Below are positions 41,921 through 50,632 of a stretch of 64,000 nt of DNA, one piece after another. The translations under genes were made by a program, and so were the position numbers. This DNA comes from Sulfuritalea sp. (GTDB lineage Bacteria > Pseudomonadota > Gammaproteobacteria > Burkholderiales > Rhodocyclaceae), in the NCBI GenBank assembly GCA_022842325.1, contig JALHPU010000022.1:1-64000 (forward strand). Reading direction: 5' to 3'. The notes beneath the pieces are model-generated. The model did no database searches, was not told the origin of the DNA, and saw only the letters and a program-made list of their open reading frames with translations. How positions within the stretch are numbered: position 1 is the first letter of the stretch; the number at the start of each line of letters is the position of its first letter.

Positions 41921-43588
41921 CTAAACGGGTTTGATCGTCGATTCGTCGATGCTCGCATCGAACAGGTCCACCACGTCACGCACGAAGGGGTCCTGTTCAA
42001 TCGAGGCGATGGCGCGTTCCTGGCGTTCGCGCTGGGCGTTGCGGCTGCGTTCCGCCGGGGTTTCCGTGGCAGGCTCGGCGACGTCGATCTCGAGCCGCAG
42101 CGGACGTCCATAGCAGGTCTGCAATTCGGCCTGCAGCTTGTCCTGCTGCGGCTTGCCGAGCAAATGCCTGTGCACCGGTGCCAGGCGCAGGCGAATCGCC
42201 GTCTCGCTGCGTTCCGACAATTCGCAGTGCTGGGCCAGCTGTTTGGCCATGCCACTGAGCGGCAGGCGCGCGACCAGTGCGTGCCAATCCTCGTCTGCCG
42301 CCGCCACCGCCTGGGCTGCGGGTGCAATTGCGGCCGGCGTGGTGATTGCGGATGCAGCCGACGCAACAGGAGTTCCCGAAGGGACGCAGAGCGCTGGCGC
42401 CGGCGCCATGGCGGGAGACTGCCGAACCTGTGCAGCGGCGGGTACCGCGACCGGCGCTGCCTTGCGCACCGGCGTCGGCGCGGCGGCGACCCTCGCCGTA
42501 CCACCGCGTTCCGGCCGGAATGCATGCAGCCGCAACAGGCTCATGACGAAGCCGGCATAGTCGTCGGGCGCCAGGGCCAGCTCGTCGCGGCCGTGGATGG
42601 CGATCTGGTAGGCCAGTTGCAGGTACTCGGCATCCAGCGCCTGGGCATAGGGCGCGAGACGGCTGCGCTCGGCCTCGTCGAGCAGGGCGTCGGGCGCGAA
42701 TTGAATCAGGGCAATGCGGTGAAACAGGGTCGCCAGCTCCTGCAATCCGCCGTCGAAGGACAGGCTGCGCGCATCCATCAGCTTCGCCACCTCGAGCATG
42801 GCCGGCACGTCCTGCGCCACCAGGCCGTCGAGCAGCGCAAACAGGTGTTCGTCGCCGACCGTGCCGAGCATGGCGCGCACGCCCTCGTCCTCGATCCTGC
42901 CGGCGCCGTGGGCGATGGCCTGATCCAGCAAGGAGAGCGCATCGCGCATGCTGCCCGCCGCTCCCTTGGCCAGATGGCGCAGGGCCGCTGGCTCGAAGGC
43001 AACGCCCTCGGCTTCGAGTACGCGGGCCAGATGCTCGACGATGTGCGCCAGCGGCATCTGCTTGAGGTTGAACTGCAGGCAGCGCGACAGCACCGTCACC
43101 GGGATTTTTTGCGGATCGGTGGTGGCGAGGATGAACTTGACGTGCTCCGGCGGTTCTTCCAGCGTCTTCAGCATGGCGTTGAAGGCGTGCCCGGAGAGCT
43201 GATGCACTTCGTCGATCACATACACCTTGTAGCGGCCGATGGTCGGCGCGTAGGTGGCGCGCTCGAGCAGTTGGGTCATGTCATCGACCCCGCGATTCGA
43301 TGCGGCATCGAGCTCGATGTAATCGACGAAGCGACCGCTGTCGATCGCGGTGCAGGCCAAGCATTTGCCGCAGGGCGTGGAACTGATGCCCACCTCGCAG
43401 TTCAGGGCCTTGGCCATGATGCGCGCCAGCGTGGTCTTGCCCACCCCGCGCGTGCCGGTAAACAGATAGGCGTGATGCAGCCGGTTCTGGTCCAGGGCAT
43501 GGGTCAGGGCGCGCACCACGTGCTCCTGCCCGACCAGGGTAGCGAAAGATTTGGGGCGCCACTTGCGCGCGAGGACCTGATAACTCAT
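41921..43588 (-). CDS. dnaX: DNA polymerase III subunit tau (DnaX)
   Basis: A 555-residue clamp-loader ATPase. 'YLFTGTRGVGKTTLARI' is Walker A, four cysteines in 'CEVGISSTPCGKCLACTAI' bind zinc, 'YVIDEVHQLSGHAFNAML' is Walker B, and 'SRCLQFNLKQ' holds the arginine finger. Domain III ends about residue 365; an Ala/Pro-rich linker (370-430) leads to the polymerase-binding C-terminus. I saw no slippery A-rich heptamer for making gamma. Linker residues 395-409 ('APALCVPSGTPVAS') come from a dispersed repeat also present in uup. Confidence 0.95.
   Translation of the reverse strand: MSYQVLARKWRPKSFATLVGQEHVVRALTHALDQNRLHHAYLFTGTRGVGKTTLARIMAKALNCEVGISSTPCGKCLACTAIDSGRFVDYIELDAASNRGVDDMTQLLERATYAPTIGRYKVYVIDEVHQLSGHAFNAMLKTLEEPPEHVKFILATTDPQKIPVTVLSRCLQFNLKQMPLAHIVEHLARVLEAEGVAFEPAALRHLAKGAAGSMRDALSLLDQAIAHGAGRIEDEGVRAMLGTVGDEHLFALLDGLVAQDVPAMLEVAKLMDARSLSFDGGLQELATLFHRIALIQFAPDALLDEAERSRLAPYAQALDAEYLQLAYQIAIHGRDELALAPDDYAGFVMSLLRLHAFRPERGGTARVAAAPTPVRKAAPVAVPAAAQVRQSPAMAPAPALCVPSGTPVASAASAITTPAAIAPAAQAVAAADEDWHALVARLPLSGMAKQLAQHCELSERSETAIRLRLAPVHRHLLGKPQQDKLQAELQTCYGRPLRLEIDVAEPATETPAERSRNAQRERQERAIASIEQDPFVRDVVDLFDASIDESTIKPV
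42364..42405 (+). repeat. Coding-embedded repeat B, copy in dnaX
   Basis: Contains GAGTTCCCGAAGGGACGCAG followed by AGCGCTGGCGCCGGC; matches the uup copy at 30911-30950. Both copies fall in flexible linkers of conserved proteins and keep the reading frame. Confidence 0.6.
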
Positions 43589-43610
43589 GCGCCGATTTTA
43601 TCAGGCCCGC

Positions 43611-43682
43611 TGCTCTGCATGCCGGGGAAAGCGCTTCGCGCGCCGGTGCTTTGCATGCCGGGGAAAGCGCTTCGCGCGCCGG
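43611..43682 (+). repeat. Tandem 36-base duplication
   Basis: Two adjacent copies (43611-43646 and 43647-43682) differing by one base (TGCTCTGCATGCC versus TGCTTTGCATGCC). Each contains AAAGCGCTTCGCGCGCC. It lies upstream of dnaX and downstream of the Spy-like gene. Confidence 0.9.
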
Positions 43683-43690
43683 CAACAAAC

Positions 43691-43718
43691 GGGGCAGCCC
43701 ATCATCGATGGCTGCCCC
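43691..43718 (-). terminator. Terminator-like hairpin after the Spy-like gene
   Basis: GGGGCAGCC and GGCTGCCCC form 9-base perfect arms with a 10-base loop. On the minus strand the hairpin is followed by GTTTGTT. It is placed 40 bases after the stop of the Spy-like gene. Confidence 0.5.
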
Positions 43719-43757
43719 GCGTTGTCGCGCTTCGAAGCCGCGCTTTGCGCGCCGATA

Positions 43758-44288
43758 TCAGCCCTGGCGCGGTTCCGCAGCACCCGGCGCACCGCGCGGT
43801 GCGCCGCGACCGGGACCATGCTGGTGGCGGCCGGCTGCGCTGAAATGCTTGTCCGCCGCCGCTTTCTGCTCCGGCGTCAGCGCCGCGTAAAAGCGACTGA
43901 AGGATTCATTCACCGATTCCATCGCGGTGACGCGGTCCTTCATCGTGGTCTGCATCTGCGCCAGGCGCTCCGGTGCGGTCAGCGGCTTGTCACCCTGCAT
44001 GCGCTCGCGCATGGCCTGCATGCCCTTGCCCGCCTCGGCCTTCGACTTCTCGGCGAAGGCCTGCCACAGCGGTTCCTGCTGGGCGGTGGGCTTGATGTCG
44101 CCTTTAAGGCGGGTCAGACGCTGTTCGACCCGGGCACCGGGGTCCATCATGCCGCCGCGTTGCATCGAACTGCGTTTCATGCCCGGCCCGCCGTCGGGAC
44201 CGCAACCCGGACCTTGCGCATAGGCGACGCCGAACATGACGGCGCTGGCGGCAAGAAAGCCGGTAATGATTTTTCGATTCAGATTCAT
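43758..44288 (-). CDS. Periplasmic Spy/CpxP-like LTXXQ protein
   Basis: A 176-residue protein with a signal peptide ('KIITGFLAASAVMFGVAYA'). The mature part is charged and helical with two LTxxQ-type sites: 'RLTRLKGDIKPTAQQEPLW' and 'FYAALTPEQKAAADKHF'. Spy/CpxP proteins are periplasmic chaperones or envelope-stress modulators; Gly/Met/His-rich segments ('GMKRSSMQRGGMMD', 'GRHQHGPGRG') may bind metal. CAGGAG precedes the ATG. Confidence 0.85.
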   Translation of the reverse strand: MNLNRKIITGFLAASAVMFGVAYAQGPGCGPDGGPGMKRSSMQRGGMMDPGARVEQRLTRLKGDIKPTAQQEPLWQAFAEKSKAEAGKGMQAMRERMQGDKPLTAPERLAQMQTTMKDRVTAMESVNESFSRFYAALTPEQKAAADKHFSAAGRHQHGPGRGAPRGAPGAAEPRQG

Positions 44289-44426
44289 GGAGTGCTCCTG
44301 TCGTGAATGCCTCATGGCAGGATGCATTTCAACCGACGCCTGTAAGCCCCGTGTGACAGGGGCAAGGAGTTTGTAAGGGAAGGTTACCAATCCACGGCTG
44401 GCGGCGAAATGCGGAAGAGGGGCGGC

Positions 44427-44516
44427 GAGCCTGACCCCCGGCACTTGCGGAAAACGGCTGTGGCTGCTTCCTTCCGGACCTGACCAGATTCACCGCCCCG
44501 CAATGCGGGGAGACCC
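44427..44516 (-). ncRNA. ffs: Signal recognition particle RNA (4.5S, small bacterial type)
   Basis: On the minus strand the invariant Ffh-binding core GGTCAGGTCCGGAAGGAAG, then CAGCC, is present, flanked by the pairing arms of the long hairpin (GGTGAATCT on one side, GTGCCGGGGGTC on the other). The ends are estimated to within several bases. It lies between the aor operon and the Spy-like gene. Confidence 0.92.
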
Positions 44517-44566
44517 GCCGCGGCGCGAATTCTAGCAGTGGCGGGTCGCAGCGGGGGACTTCCTTT

Positions 44567-44590
44567 GCCGTCCGGCCAGCGCCGACTCTT
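44567..44590 (-). repeat. Dispersed palindromic element, copy 8
   Basis: On the minus strand: AAGAGTCGGCGCTGGC, CGG, ACGGC. Intergenic, between the SRP RNA and the MoaD-like gene. Confidence 0.5.
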
Positions 44591-44601
44591 CCAAAGCGCC
44601 C

Positions 44602-44856
44602 TCAGCCGCCGGCCACGGGCGGCCAGATCGCGAGAGTTTCGCCTTCCCGCAGCGCACGCCCGTCGCGTTCTGCCGGCGGCACGAAGTTGCCGTCGATCAA
44701 CACCAGGTGCACCAGCTTCTGCGGCAGGCCGAAGCGCTCCACGACTTGCGCGACGGTGGTGCCTTCCTGCAGTTCCAGCGTCAGCGCGTTGGTCTTTTTA
44801 CCCTCGGGCGGCAGATAGTCCTGCAAGTGGGCAAACAGCTTGAACGTAATTTTCAT
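44602..44856 (-). CDS. aorD: MoaD/ThiS-family protein of the aldehyde oxidoreductase operon
   Basis: An 84-residue ubiquitin-like protein ending in the required Gly-Gly ('AIWPPVAGG'). The 'MKITFKLFAHLQDYLPP' strand-turn start and 'EGTTVAQVVERFGLP' are typical. It is probably a sulfur carrier for making the tungsten-bis-pyranopterin cofactor used by AorB. Its ATG overlaps the stop of the FAD subunit gene. The symbol follows the operon nomenclature in Aromatoleum. Confidence 0.85.
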   Translation of the reverse strand: MKITFKLFAHLQDYLPPEGKKTNALTLELQEGTTVAQVVERFGLPQKLVHLVLIDGNFVPPAERDGRALREGETLAIWPPVAGG

Positions 44857-46106
44857 GCGGCTTTCTGCGCGGTGGCGAGATACGCCGCCATGAACTGCGT
44901 CGGATCCGCCAGCAGGCGCGCCTTCCATTCACCGAGCGGCGCCTGGGTCTGCACCAGCCCGCGCAGTGCGCCGACGTGATCGGTCCAGCCGATGCTGGTG
45001 GCGCCGATCAGCGCGTCGTCCCTGAACTGCAGCGAAAGGTAGCGATAGTTGGCCTCATCGACCCGCTCCACACCCGCACCGCCCTGCTCCTTCGCGGCGC
45101 CCTGCCACTGGCCGAAGGACGTCGAAACGAGGCCCAGGGTATCCAGCACGTTGATCGCCAGGCTGCCACCGCTCACCGCTTCGCCGCCGGCCATGTTGTG
45201 CGCGGCAATGCGCGCCTGGTCCACGGCGTTGGGCTGGATCGCATTGAGTTCAGGTTTGCCGGTATGAAAATCCGCCGCCTCGGTCACATCACCCGCGGCA
45301 TAAATGTCGGCAACGCTGGTGCGCATCCCGGCATCGACGCGAATGCCGCGCTCCATGGCGATGCCGCTGCCCTGCAGGAATTCGATGTTGGGCCGCACGC
45401 CGGCCGCACAGATCACCAGATCGGCAGCCAGTTCGCCGCCGGTACTGAGCTTGACGGCCAGCGCACCGTCCTTCTGCACGATCTCGGTGATCGCCGCATT
45501 GACATGCACGGCGACCCCCTTCTTTTCGACCCAGGTCTTGATCATCGCGCCGGCCTTGGCGGTCATCATGCGCGGCACCATGCGGTCGCCCATTTCCACC
45601 ACGGTCAGCTTGACCCCGCGCGCGGCCAGGGCTTCCATGATGATGCAGCCGATGAAGCCGGCACCGAGCTGCAGCACGCGACTGCCGGGCTTGGCCTTGG
45701 CGGCGATGGCGCGCGCATCCTCGATGGTCCAGCAGGTATGTACGTTGGCCAGGTCCATGCCGGCAACCTTGGGCCGTATCGGTTGCGAGCCGGTCGCGAT
45801 CAGCAATCGGTCGTAAGGCAGTCGTTCGCCGCTGGCGAATTCGACCTGCTTGTCCTTCGCATCGACCTTGACCACCCGGCCCTCGATGAGGTGGATGCGC
45901 TCCCGCGCGTAATGGTCGTGGCTCTTGCGCAAGTGCGTGCCGCTGTCCGCAATCTTGCCGTTCAGGAAATAGGGAATCGCCATGCGCGAATACGGCGGCT
46001 CCGCCTCGTCGCCGATCAGCGCGATTTCGGCGTCGGGCTGCAGGCGGCGCAGGGTTTCGGCGGCGACCAGTCCGGTCGGGCCGTTGCCAATGATGACGTG
46101 TTTCAT
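44853..46106 (-). CDS. aorC: FAD/NAD-dependent subunit of aldehyde oxidoreductase (AorC)
   Basis: A 417-residue pyridine-nucleotide oxidoreductase. 'HVIIGNGPTGLVAAETL' binds FAD, 'RVLQLGAGFIGCIIMEAL' binds NAD, and 'DIYAAGDVTEAADFHTG' is the second FAD motif. In Aromatoleum this subunit lets the enzyme use NAD as electron acceptor. The gene starts 61 bases after the catalytic subunit gene. Nothing is missing in the motifs. Confidence 0.88.
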   Translation of the reverse strand: MKHVIIGNGPTGLVAAETLRRLQPDAEIALIGDEAEPPYSRMAIPYFLNGKIADSGTHLRKSHDHYARERIHLIEGRVVKVDAKDKQVEFASGERLPYDRLLIATGSQPIRPKVAGMDLANVHTCWTIEDARAIAAKAKPGSRVLQLGAGFIGCIIMEALAARGVKLTVVEMGDRMVPRMMTAKAGAMIKTWVEKKGVAVHVNAAITEIVQKDGALAVKLSTGGELAADLVICAAGVRPNIEFLQGSGIAMERGIRVDAGMRTSVADIYAAGDVTEAADFHTGKPELNAIQPNAVDQARIAAHNMAGGEAVSGGSLAINVLDTLGLVSTSFGQWQGAAKEQGGAGVERVDEANYRYLSLQFRDDALIGATSIGWTDHVGALRGLVQTQAPLGEWKARLLADPTQFMAAYLATAQKAA

Positions 46107-46167
46107 GGGCTTATCCTCAAAACGAGCAGGGGACCGGCGACGCCGGTCCCCTGAGGTTCTTACATGA

Positions 46168-48018
46168 TTACAGGCCGAGCCGCGCCAGGGTTTCCTTGGT
46201 CGGCACGCCTTCCGCACTCCAGCCGCGCGCCTTGTAGTACTCCGGCCGCATCTTGTCGATGCCATTCACCAGGCCCTTGGCCGGGCCGGTCTTGGCCGGC
46301 TCGTTCTTCAGCCGCGGCGGCAGGTCGTCGTCCTTGGCAGTGAAGCCGGCGGCGTTGTTGAAGATGCGCTCCATGTTCCAGACGCGCTCGCCCAGCAGCG
46401 ACAGCTTCTCCATGGTCCAGTCGCCTTCGCAGGCCGCATCGAGTTGCGGCTGCAGGTCGGCCAGGGTCCAGGCAAAGGTGGTGAACACGCAGACGCCGGC
46501 CGAGTCGAACACCGAGGTCGCGTCCTGGAAGGCCTTGACCAGATCGGCCTTGCCTTCGGTGACCAGCGGATCGGTCTTGACCGGAATGCCCAGCACCTCG
46601 GACGCCACGGTATAGCCACGCAAATGGCAGGCGCCGCGGTTCGACGTCGCGTAGGCCAGGCCCATGCCCTGGATGCCGCGCGAATCGTAGGCGGGGAATT
46701 CCTGCTTCTTGACGCCCATCGACAGTTCCGGACGGCCATACTTTTCGCACAGCCGGGCCGAGCCCATGCCGAGTTCCTTGCCGAAGCCGATCCCCTGCGC
46801 GGTCATCTGCGCCAGTTCGACCAGGGCCTTGGCCGAACCGAATGGCGCTTCGATGCCGATCTGTTCCTTGGTCAGGATGCCCAGGTCGTAGAGCTCCATG
46901 GCCGCGGCGACGGTGGCGCCGAAGGTGATCGGATCGAAACCGTCCTCGTTGCACAGGACATTTACATACTGCAGGGCTTCCAGGTCACCCACGCCGTTGG
47001 CCGCACCCAGCGCCCAGGCCGCTTCGTATTCGAGGCCGCCGGAGGCGCCCCAGTACTCGGGCTTGTTCACCACGCTGAAGTGGGTTTCGTCGATCTTCGA
47101 GATGCGGCCGCAGGCAATGGTGCAACCGAAGCAGGCGGCATTGGTCACCAGATGCGTCTTGCCGTCGGTGGGCCGCTTTTCGTGCATGGCTTCGCCGGAA
47201 ATCTTGCGCGCATCCTCGAACTGCACGTCGCGGTGGTTGCGCGTGGGCAGTGCGCCCATTTCGTTGATCACGTTCATCAGCACCTGGGTGCCGTACTTGG
47301 GCAGGCCCTGCCCGGTGACGGCGTTGTCGGCCAGCACCTTCTTCGCGGCCTTGGTCGCCGCCATGAAGGCCTTGGGGTCCTTGATGGCACCGCCGCTGCC
47401 CTTGGCGCCGCGCACGGCGACCGCCTTGAGGTTCTTCGAGCCCATCACGGTGCCGACCCCGGAACGTCCGGCGGCACGATGCAGGTCATTGACGACGCAG
47501 GCGAACAGCACGCCGTTCTCGCCGGAGCGGCCGATGCTGGAGACGCGGATCTGCGGGTCCTGGTGGCTGCTCTTGATGATCTCCTCGGTCTGGAACACGG
47601 TCTTGCCCCAGAGGTGGGCGGCGTCCTTGAGTTCGGCCTTGTCGTCCTCGATCGAGAGGTAAACCGGCTTCGGGCTCTTGCCTTCGAAGATGATCATGTC
47701 CCAGCCGGCGAACTTCAACTCGGCGCCGAAATAGCCGCCGGAATTCGAGCAGGCGATGGCGCCGGTCAGCGCGCCCTTGGTGACCACCGAATAGCGCCCG
47801 CCGGTGGAGGCGACGGTACCGGTCAGCGGCCCTGTGGTCATGATCAGCTTGTTGCCCGGCGAGAGCGGATCGACCTTGGGGTCGACTTCCTCGACGAAGT
47901 ACTTGGTGGCCAGGCCCCGCTGCCCCAGGTATTCCTGGGCCCATTCCATGTTGAGCGGTTCGGCTTTGCAGGTGCCCTTGGTCAGGTCAACGCGCAGTAT
48001 CTTTCTGTTCCATGCCAT
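46168..48018 (-). CDS. aorB: Tungsten-dependent aldehyde:ferredoxin oxidoreductase, catalytic subunit (AorB)
   Basis: A 616-residue AOR. 'KILRVDLTKGTCKAEPLN' and 'GRYSVVTKGALTGAIACSNS' with 'GGYFGAELKFAGWDMIIFEG' form the pterin-binding N-terminal domain. The iron-sulfur ligands are 'AACFGCTIACGR' (CxxCxxxC) plus 'FDSAGVCVFTTF'. It oxidises aldehydes to acids and can work in reverse. AAGGAG precedes the ATG at 48018. It sits between the ferredoxin-like and FAD subunit genes, as in Aromatoleum aromaticum. Confidence 0.92.
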   Translation of the reverse strand: MAWNRKILRVDLTKGTCKAEPLNMEWAQEYLGQRGLATKYFVEEVDPKVDPLSPGNKLIMTTGPLTGTVASTGGRYSVVTKGALTGAIACSNSGGYFGAELKFAGWDMIIFEGKSPKPVYLSIEDDKAELKDAAHLWGKTVFQTEEIIKSSHQDPQIRVSSIGRSGENGVLFACVVNDLHRAAGRSGVGTVMGSKNLKAVAVRGAKGSGGAIKDPKAFMAATKAAKKVLADNAVTGQGLPKYGTQVLMNVINEMGALPTRNHRDVQFEDARKISGEAMHEKRPTDGKTHLVTNAACFGCTIACGRISKIDETHFSVVNKPEYWGASGGLEYEAAWALGAANGVGDLEALQYVNVLCNEDGFDPITFGATVAAAMELYDLGILTKEQIGIEAPFGSAKALVELAQMTAQGIGFGKELGMGSARLCEKYGRPELSMGVKKQEFPAYDSRGIQGMGLAYATSNRGACHLRGYTVASEVLGIPVKTDPLVTEGKADLVKAFQDATSVFDSAGVCVFTTFAWTLADLQPQLDAACEGDWTMEKLSLLGERVWNMERIFNNAAGFTAKDDDLPPRLKNEPAKTGPAKGLVNGIDKMRPEYYKARGWSAEGVPTKETLARLGL

Positions 48019-48028
48019 GTCTGTCTCC

Positions 48029-48508
48029 TTAAGCTGTGGCGCGCGGTTGCGTGTCGGTCTTGCCGGCCCACTGGCGCATCTTGTCCAGGCCCGTCCAGTC
48101 GGCATCGACATAGGTGATGGCGCCGGTCGGGCAGGCATCGGCGCAGGCCGGTTCGCCCCCGCACAGGTCGCACTTCTGCACCTTGCCGGTTTCGGCGACG
48201 TAATTCACGGTGCCGAACGGGCAGGCAATCGTGCACACCTTGCAGCCGACGCAGACGTCTTCATGCACTGTCTTGGCGCCGGTCGTCGCGTCGATGCGTA
48301 TGGCATCGACCGGACAGGCTGTCATGCACCAGGCTTCGGCACACTGCGTACAGGTGTAGGGCACTTTGCGTCCGGCATGCTCGAAGTTGAAGACCTTGAT
48401 GCGCGACTTGGAGATGTTGAACACTCCATGATTCTCGTAGGAACACGCCATTTCGCACTGCAGGCAGCCAGTGCATTTGTTGGCGTCGATGTGCAACGAT
48501 TTTTGCAT
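48029..48508 (-). CDS. aorA: Polyferredoxin electron-transfer subunit of aldehyde oxidoreductase (AorA)
   Basis: A 159-residue protein with four 4Fe-4S clusters. The cysteine sets are 'CTGCLQCEMAC', 'CTQCAEAWCMTACP', 'CVGCKVCTIACP' and 'CDLCGGEPACADACP'. In Aromatoleum the corresponding subunit forms electron-conducting filaments. It is first in the operon; its promoter lies in the 116 bases upstream, an AT-richer stretch containing GTTGATATCAAAAC. It is followed 10 bases later by aorB. Confidence 0.9.
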   Translation of the reverse strand: MQKSLHIDANKCTGCLQCEMACSYENHGVFNISKSRIKVFNFEHAGRKVPYTCTQCAEAWCMTACPVDAIRIDATTGAKTVHEDVCVGCKVCTIACPFGTVNYVAETGKVQKCDLCGGEPACADACPTGAITYVDADWTGLDKMRQWAGKTDTQPRATA

Positions 48509-48624
48509 GATGCCTCCTCATTTATCCATTGCCGGAATATGCGAACGGGTACCTATTCTAGGCCTCGAAAAATGTTGATATCAAAACTTTCGATGCTGCG
48601 ATGCATCATTTCAAAAACCGCAGC

Positions 48625-49485
48625 TCAGCCGAGCAAAAACTTCCGCACCGACGCCACTTGCCCTGCGTCCATGAACATCGGCGCGTGGCCGACGCCGGGC
48701 ACTTCGACCAGGCTCGCGCGCGGCCCGCGCCCGGCCATCTGCAGCGCGGCGTCGTGGGTCAGCAGATCGGATGTTTCGCCGCGCAACAGCAGCGTCGGAC
48801 AGGCAATGCCGTCGTACAGCGGCCACAACTCGATGTCCTTGCCATCGCTGGCCGCGAGCATTTCACGAAACGACTGGGCGATGCCGGGATCGTAGGCGAA
48901 CTCGATCTTGCCGTCGCTGGCGGTACGCGTCACATGCACCGTCAGGTGCCGCCACTGCTCGTTGCTGAAACTGCCGAAGGTGGCCGAGACGAAGCGGACG
49001 AAGGCCTCGGCCTGCTCGATGCTGTCGAAGCGCGGCGCGGCGCCGAGATAGGTGCCGATGCGCTCCAGCGATGTCGCCGTGATCACCGGCCCGACGTCGT
49101 TCAGCACCAGTCGCGCGATCGGCGTTTCCGGCTGGGAAGCCAGCGCCATGCCGATCAGGCCACCCATCGAGGTGCCGACCCAATGCACTGTCTCCACGTT
49201 CAGCCTGGCCAGCAGCGCCGTCATGTCGGCGCAGTACTGCGGCAGCGCATACAAGGACTTGTTCCGCAGCCAGTCGCTGCGCCCGCGCCCGACCACGTCC
49301 GGGCAAACCACCCGGTAGTCGGCGGCCAGCGCCTGCGCCAGAAAATCGAAGTCGCGCCCGCTGCGCGTCAGGCCATGGACGCAGACCAGCACCTTCGGAT
49401 TCGCCGCATCGCCCCACTCGACATAGGCCATGTGGTGAAAACCGGCGGCACTCAGGCACTTCACTTTTCCTTCACGCATTTCCAC
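48625..49485 (-). CDS. Alpha/beta hydrolase (C-C bond/ester hydrolase type)
   Basis: A 286-residue hydrolase. 'VCVHGLTRSGRDFDFLAQAL' is the oxyanion region, 'GTSMGGLIGMALAS' holds the nucleophile Ser, 'LLRGETSDLLTHDAAL' the Asp and 'VPGVGHAPMFMD' the His. A GTG at 49485 with GGAG at 8-base spacing is preferred; an ATG two codons later (49479) is also possible. The substrate is unknown. It is on the same strand as the aor operon but 116 bases upstream of it. Confidence 0.85.
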   Translation of the reverse strand: MEMREGKVKCLSAAGFHHMAYVEWGDAANPKVLVCVHGLTRSGRDFDFLAQALAADYRVVCPDVVGRGRSDWLRNKSLYALPQYCADMTALLARLNVETVHWVGTSMGGLIGMALASQPETPIARLVLNDVGPVITATSLERIGTYLGAAPRFDSIEQAEAFVRFVSATFGSFSNEQWRHLTVHVTRTASDGKIEFAYDPGIAQSFREMLAASDGKDIELWPLYDGIACPTLLLRGETSDLLTHDAALQMAGRGPRASLVEVPGVGHAPMFMDAGQVASVRKFLLG

Positions 49486-49503
49486 GTTTGCTTCTCCAGG
49501 TTC

Positions 49504-49616
49504 GCGGGCAAAGCCCGCCATCTTTAGTCACCCCCTTCACGGAAGGGGGCCGGGGGGATGTCCAAAAAGAATCCACGGTGAGGGGCGGGCAGATTTCCGC
49601 CCGCCCCTCACCGTGG
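49504..49616. repeat. Cluster of three hairpins
   Basis: Three inverted repeats in 113 bases: GCGGGC-aaa-GCCCGC (49504-49518), CCCCCTTC-acg-GAAGGGGG (49531-49549), and 18-base perfect arms (CCACGGTGAGGGGCGGGC) with an 8-base loop (49573-49616). The third overlaps the stop codon of srkA and is a likely terminator for it. They lie between srkA and the hydrolase gene. Confidence 0.75.
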
Positions 49617-50597
49617 TACCAGCGCCGACTCTTGCATTACCGCGATCTGCTCGCGCAGTTCGAGTATCCGCTCTTCCCAGTAGCGATTGGTGGCAAACCA
49701 CGGAAACGCCGCCGGAAACGCCGGATCGCTCCACCGTCGCGCCAGCCAGGCCGAATGATGCATCAGGCGCAGGGTGCGCAGGGCCTCGACCAGTTGCAGT
49801 TCGCGGTCGTCGAATTCGCGAAAGGTCTCGTAGCCGGCCAGCACATGGCCGAACTGCCGCCCCATCTCGTCGGCATCGCCCGACAGCAGCATCCACAGAT
49901 CCTGGATCGCCGGTCCCATGCGCGCATCGTCGAAGTCCACGAAGTGCGGGCCATCCTGGGTCCACAGCACGTTGCCGGCATGGCAGTCGCCGTGCAGGCG
50001 AATGTGGTCGACCTGGCCGGCGCGCGCATAGCAGTGGCGCACACCCTCCAGAGCCTGATCGGCCACGCCCTGCCAGACCGACTCGAGTTCGGGCGGGATA
50101 AGCCGGTTGGCCAGCAGCCAGTCGCGCGAATCGACGCCGAAGCTCTGGATGTCCAGCGTCTCGCGCAGCGCGAAGGGCGCGCGGGCGCCGACCAGGTGAA
50201 TGCGCGCCATCAGGCGCCCCATCCACTCCAGTATCGCTGGCTCGGCGAATTCCGGCGCCCGTCCGCCCTGTTTCGGGAATACCGAAAAGCGGAAGCCGCC
50301 GTGGGTGAACAGCGTCCTGCCATCGATTACCAGGGGCGTCACCACCGGCAGTTCGTCGGCTGCCATGACCGCGGTAAAGGCGTGCTCCTCGCCGATTTGC
50401 GCGTCGCTCCAGCGGCCGGGCCGATAGAACTTGGCGACTACCGGAGCGCTGTCCTCGATGCCGATCTGCCAAACCCGGTTTTCGTAACTGTTGAGCGCCA
50501 GCAGGGCGCCGTCGCAGCGGTAACCAAGGCTTTCAATCGCATCAAGGATGCGCTCCGGCGTCAGTCCGGCAAAGGGTGGCGAATCGCTGGGTGTCAT
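49608..50597 (-). CDS. srkA: Stress response kinase A (SrkA/YihE-like)
   Basis: A 329-residue serine/threonine kinase of the choline-kinase fold, the usual SrkA length. 'IRLHGDCHAGNVLW' is the catalytic loop and 'FVDFDDARMGPAIQDLWML' carries the metal Asp. SrkA protects against death after stress that triggers toxins or DNA damage. The start at 50597 begins 'MTPSDSPPFAGLTPERIL'. The last residues, 'ESALVPR', are encoded by a copy of the dispersed palindromic element and the stop lies in a large hairpin. Confidence 0.92.
   Translation of the reverse strand: MTPSDSPPFAGLTPERILDAIESLGYRCDGALLALNSYENRVWQIGIEDSAPVVAKFYRPGRWSDAQIGEEHAFTAVMAADELPVVTPLVIDGRTLFTHGGFRFSVFPKQGGRAPEFAEPAILEWMGRLMARIHLVGARAPFALRETLDIQSFGVDSRDWLLANRLIPPELESVWQGVADQALEGVRHCYARAGQVDHIRLHGDCHAGNVLWTQDGPHFVDFDDARMGPAIQDLWMLLSGDADEMGRQFGHVLAGYETFREFDDRELQLVEALRTLRLMHHSAWLARRWSDPAFPAAFPWFATNRYWEERILELREQIAVMQESALVPR
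49612..49633 (-). repeat. Dispersed palindromic element, copy 9 (3' end of srkA)
   Basis: On the minus strand: CAAGAGTCGGCGCTGG, then TACC and ACG. It provides the last codons of srkA. Confidence 0.45.
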
Positions 50598-50632
50598 GGC
50601 AAGCAGTGCAAGATGCGGACGCCGATTATCGT

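Noticed and set aside
41921..43588. Programmed frameshift in dnaX producing gamma
   Set aside because: No A-rich slippery heptamer with a following hairpin was found in the linker region.
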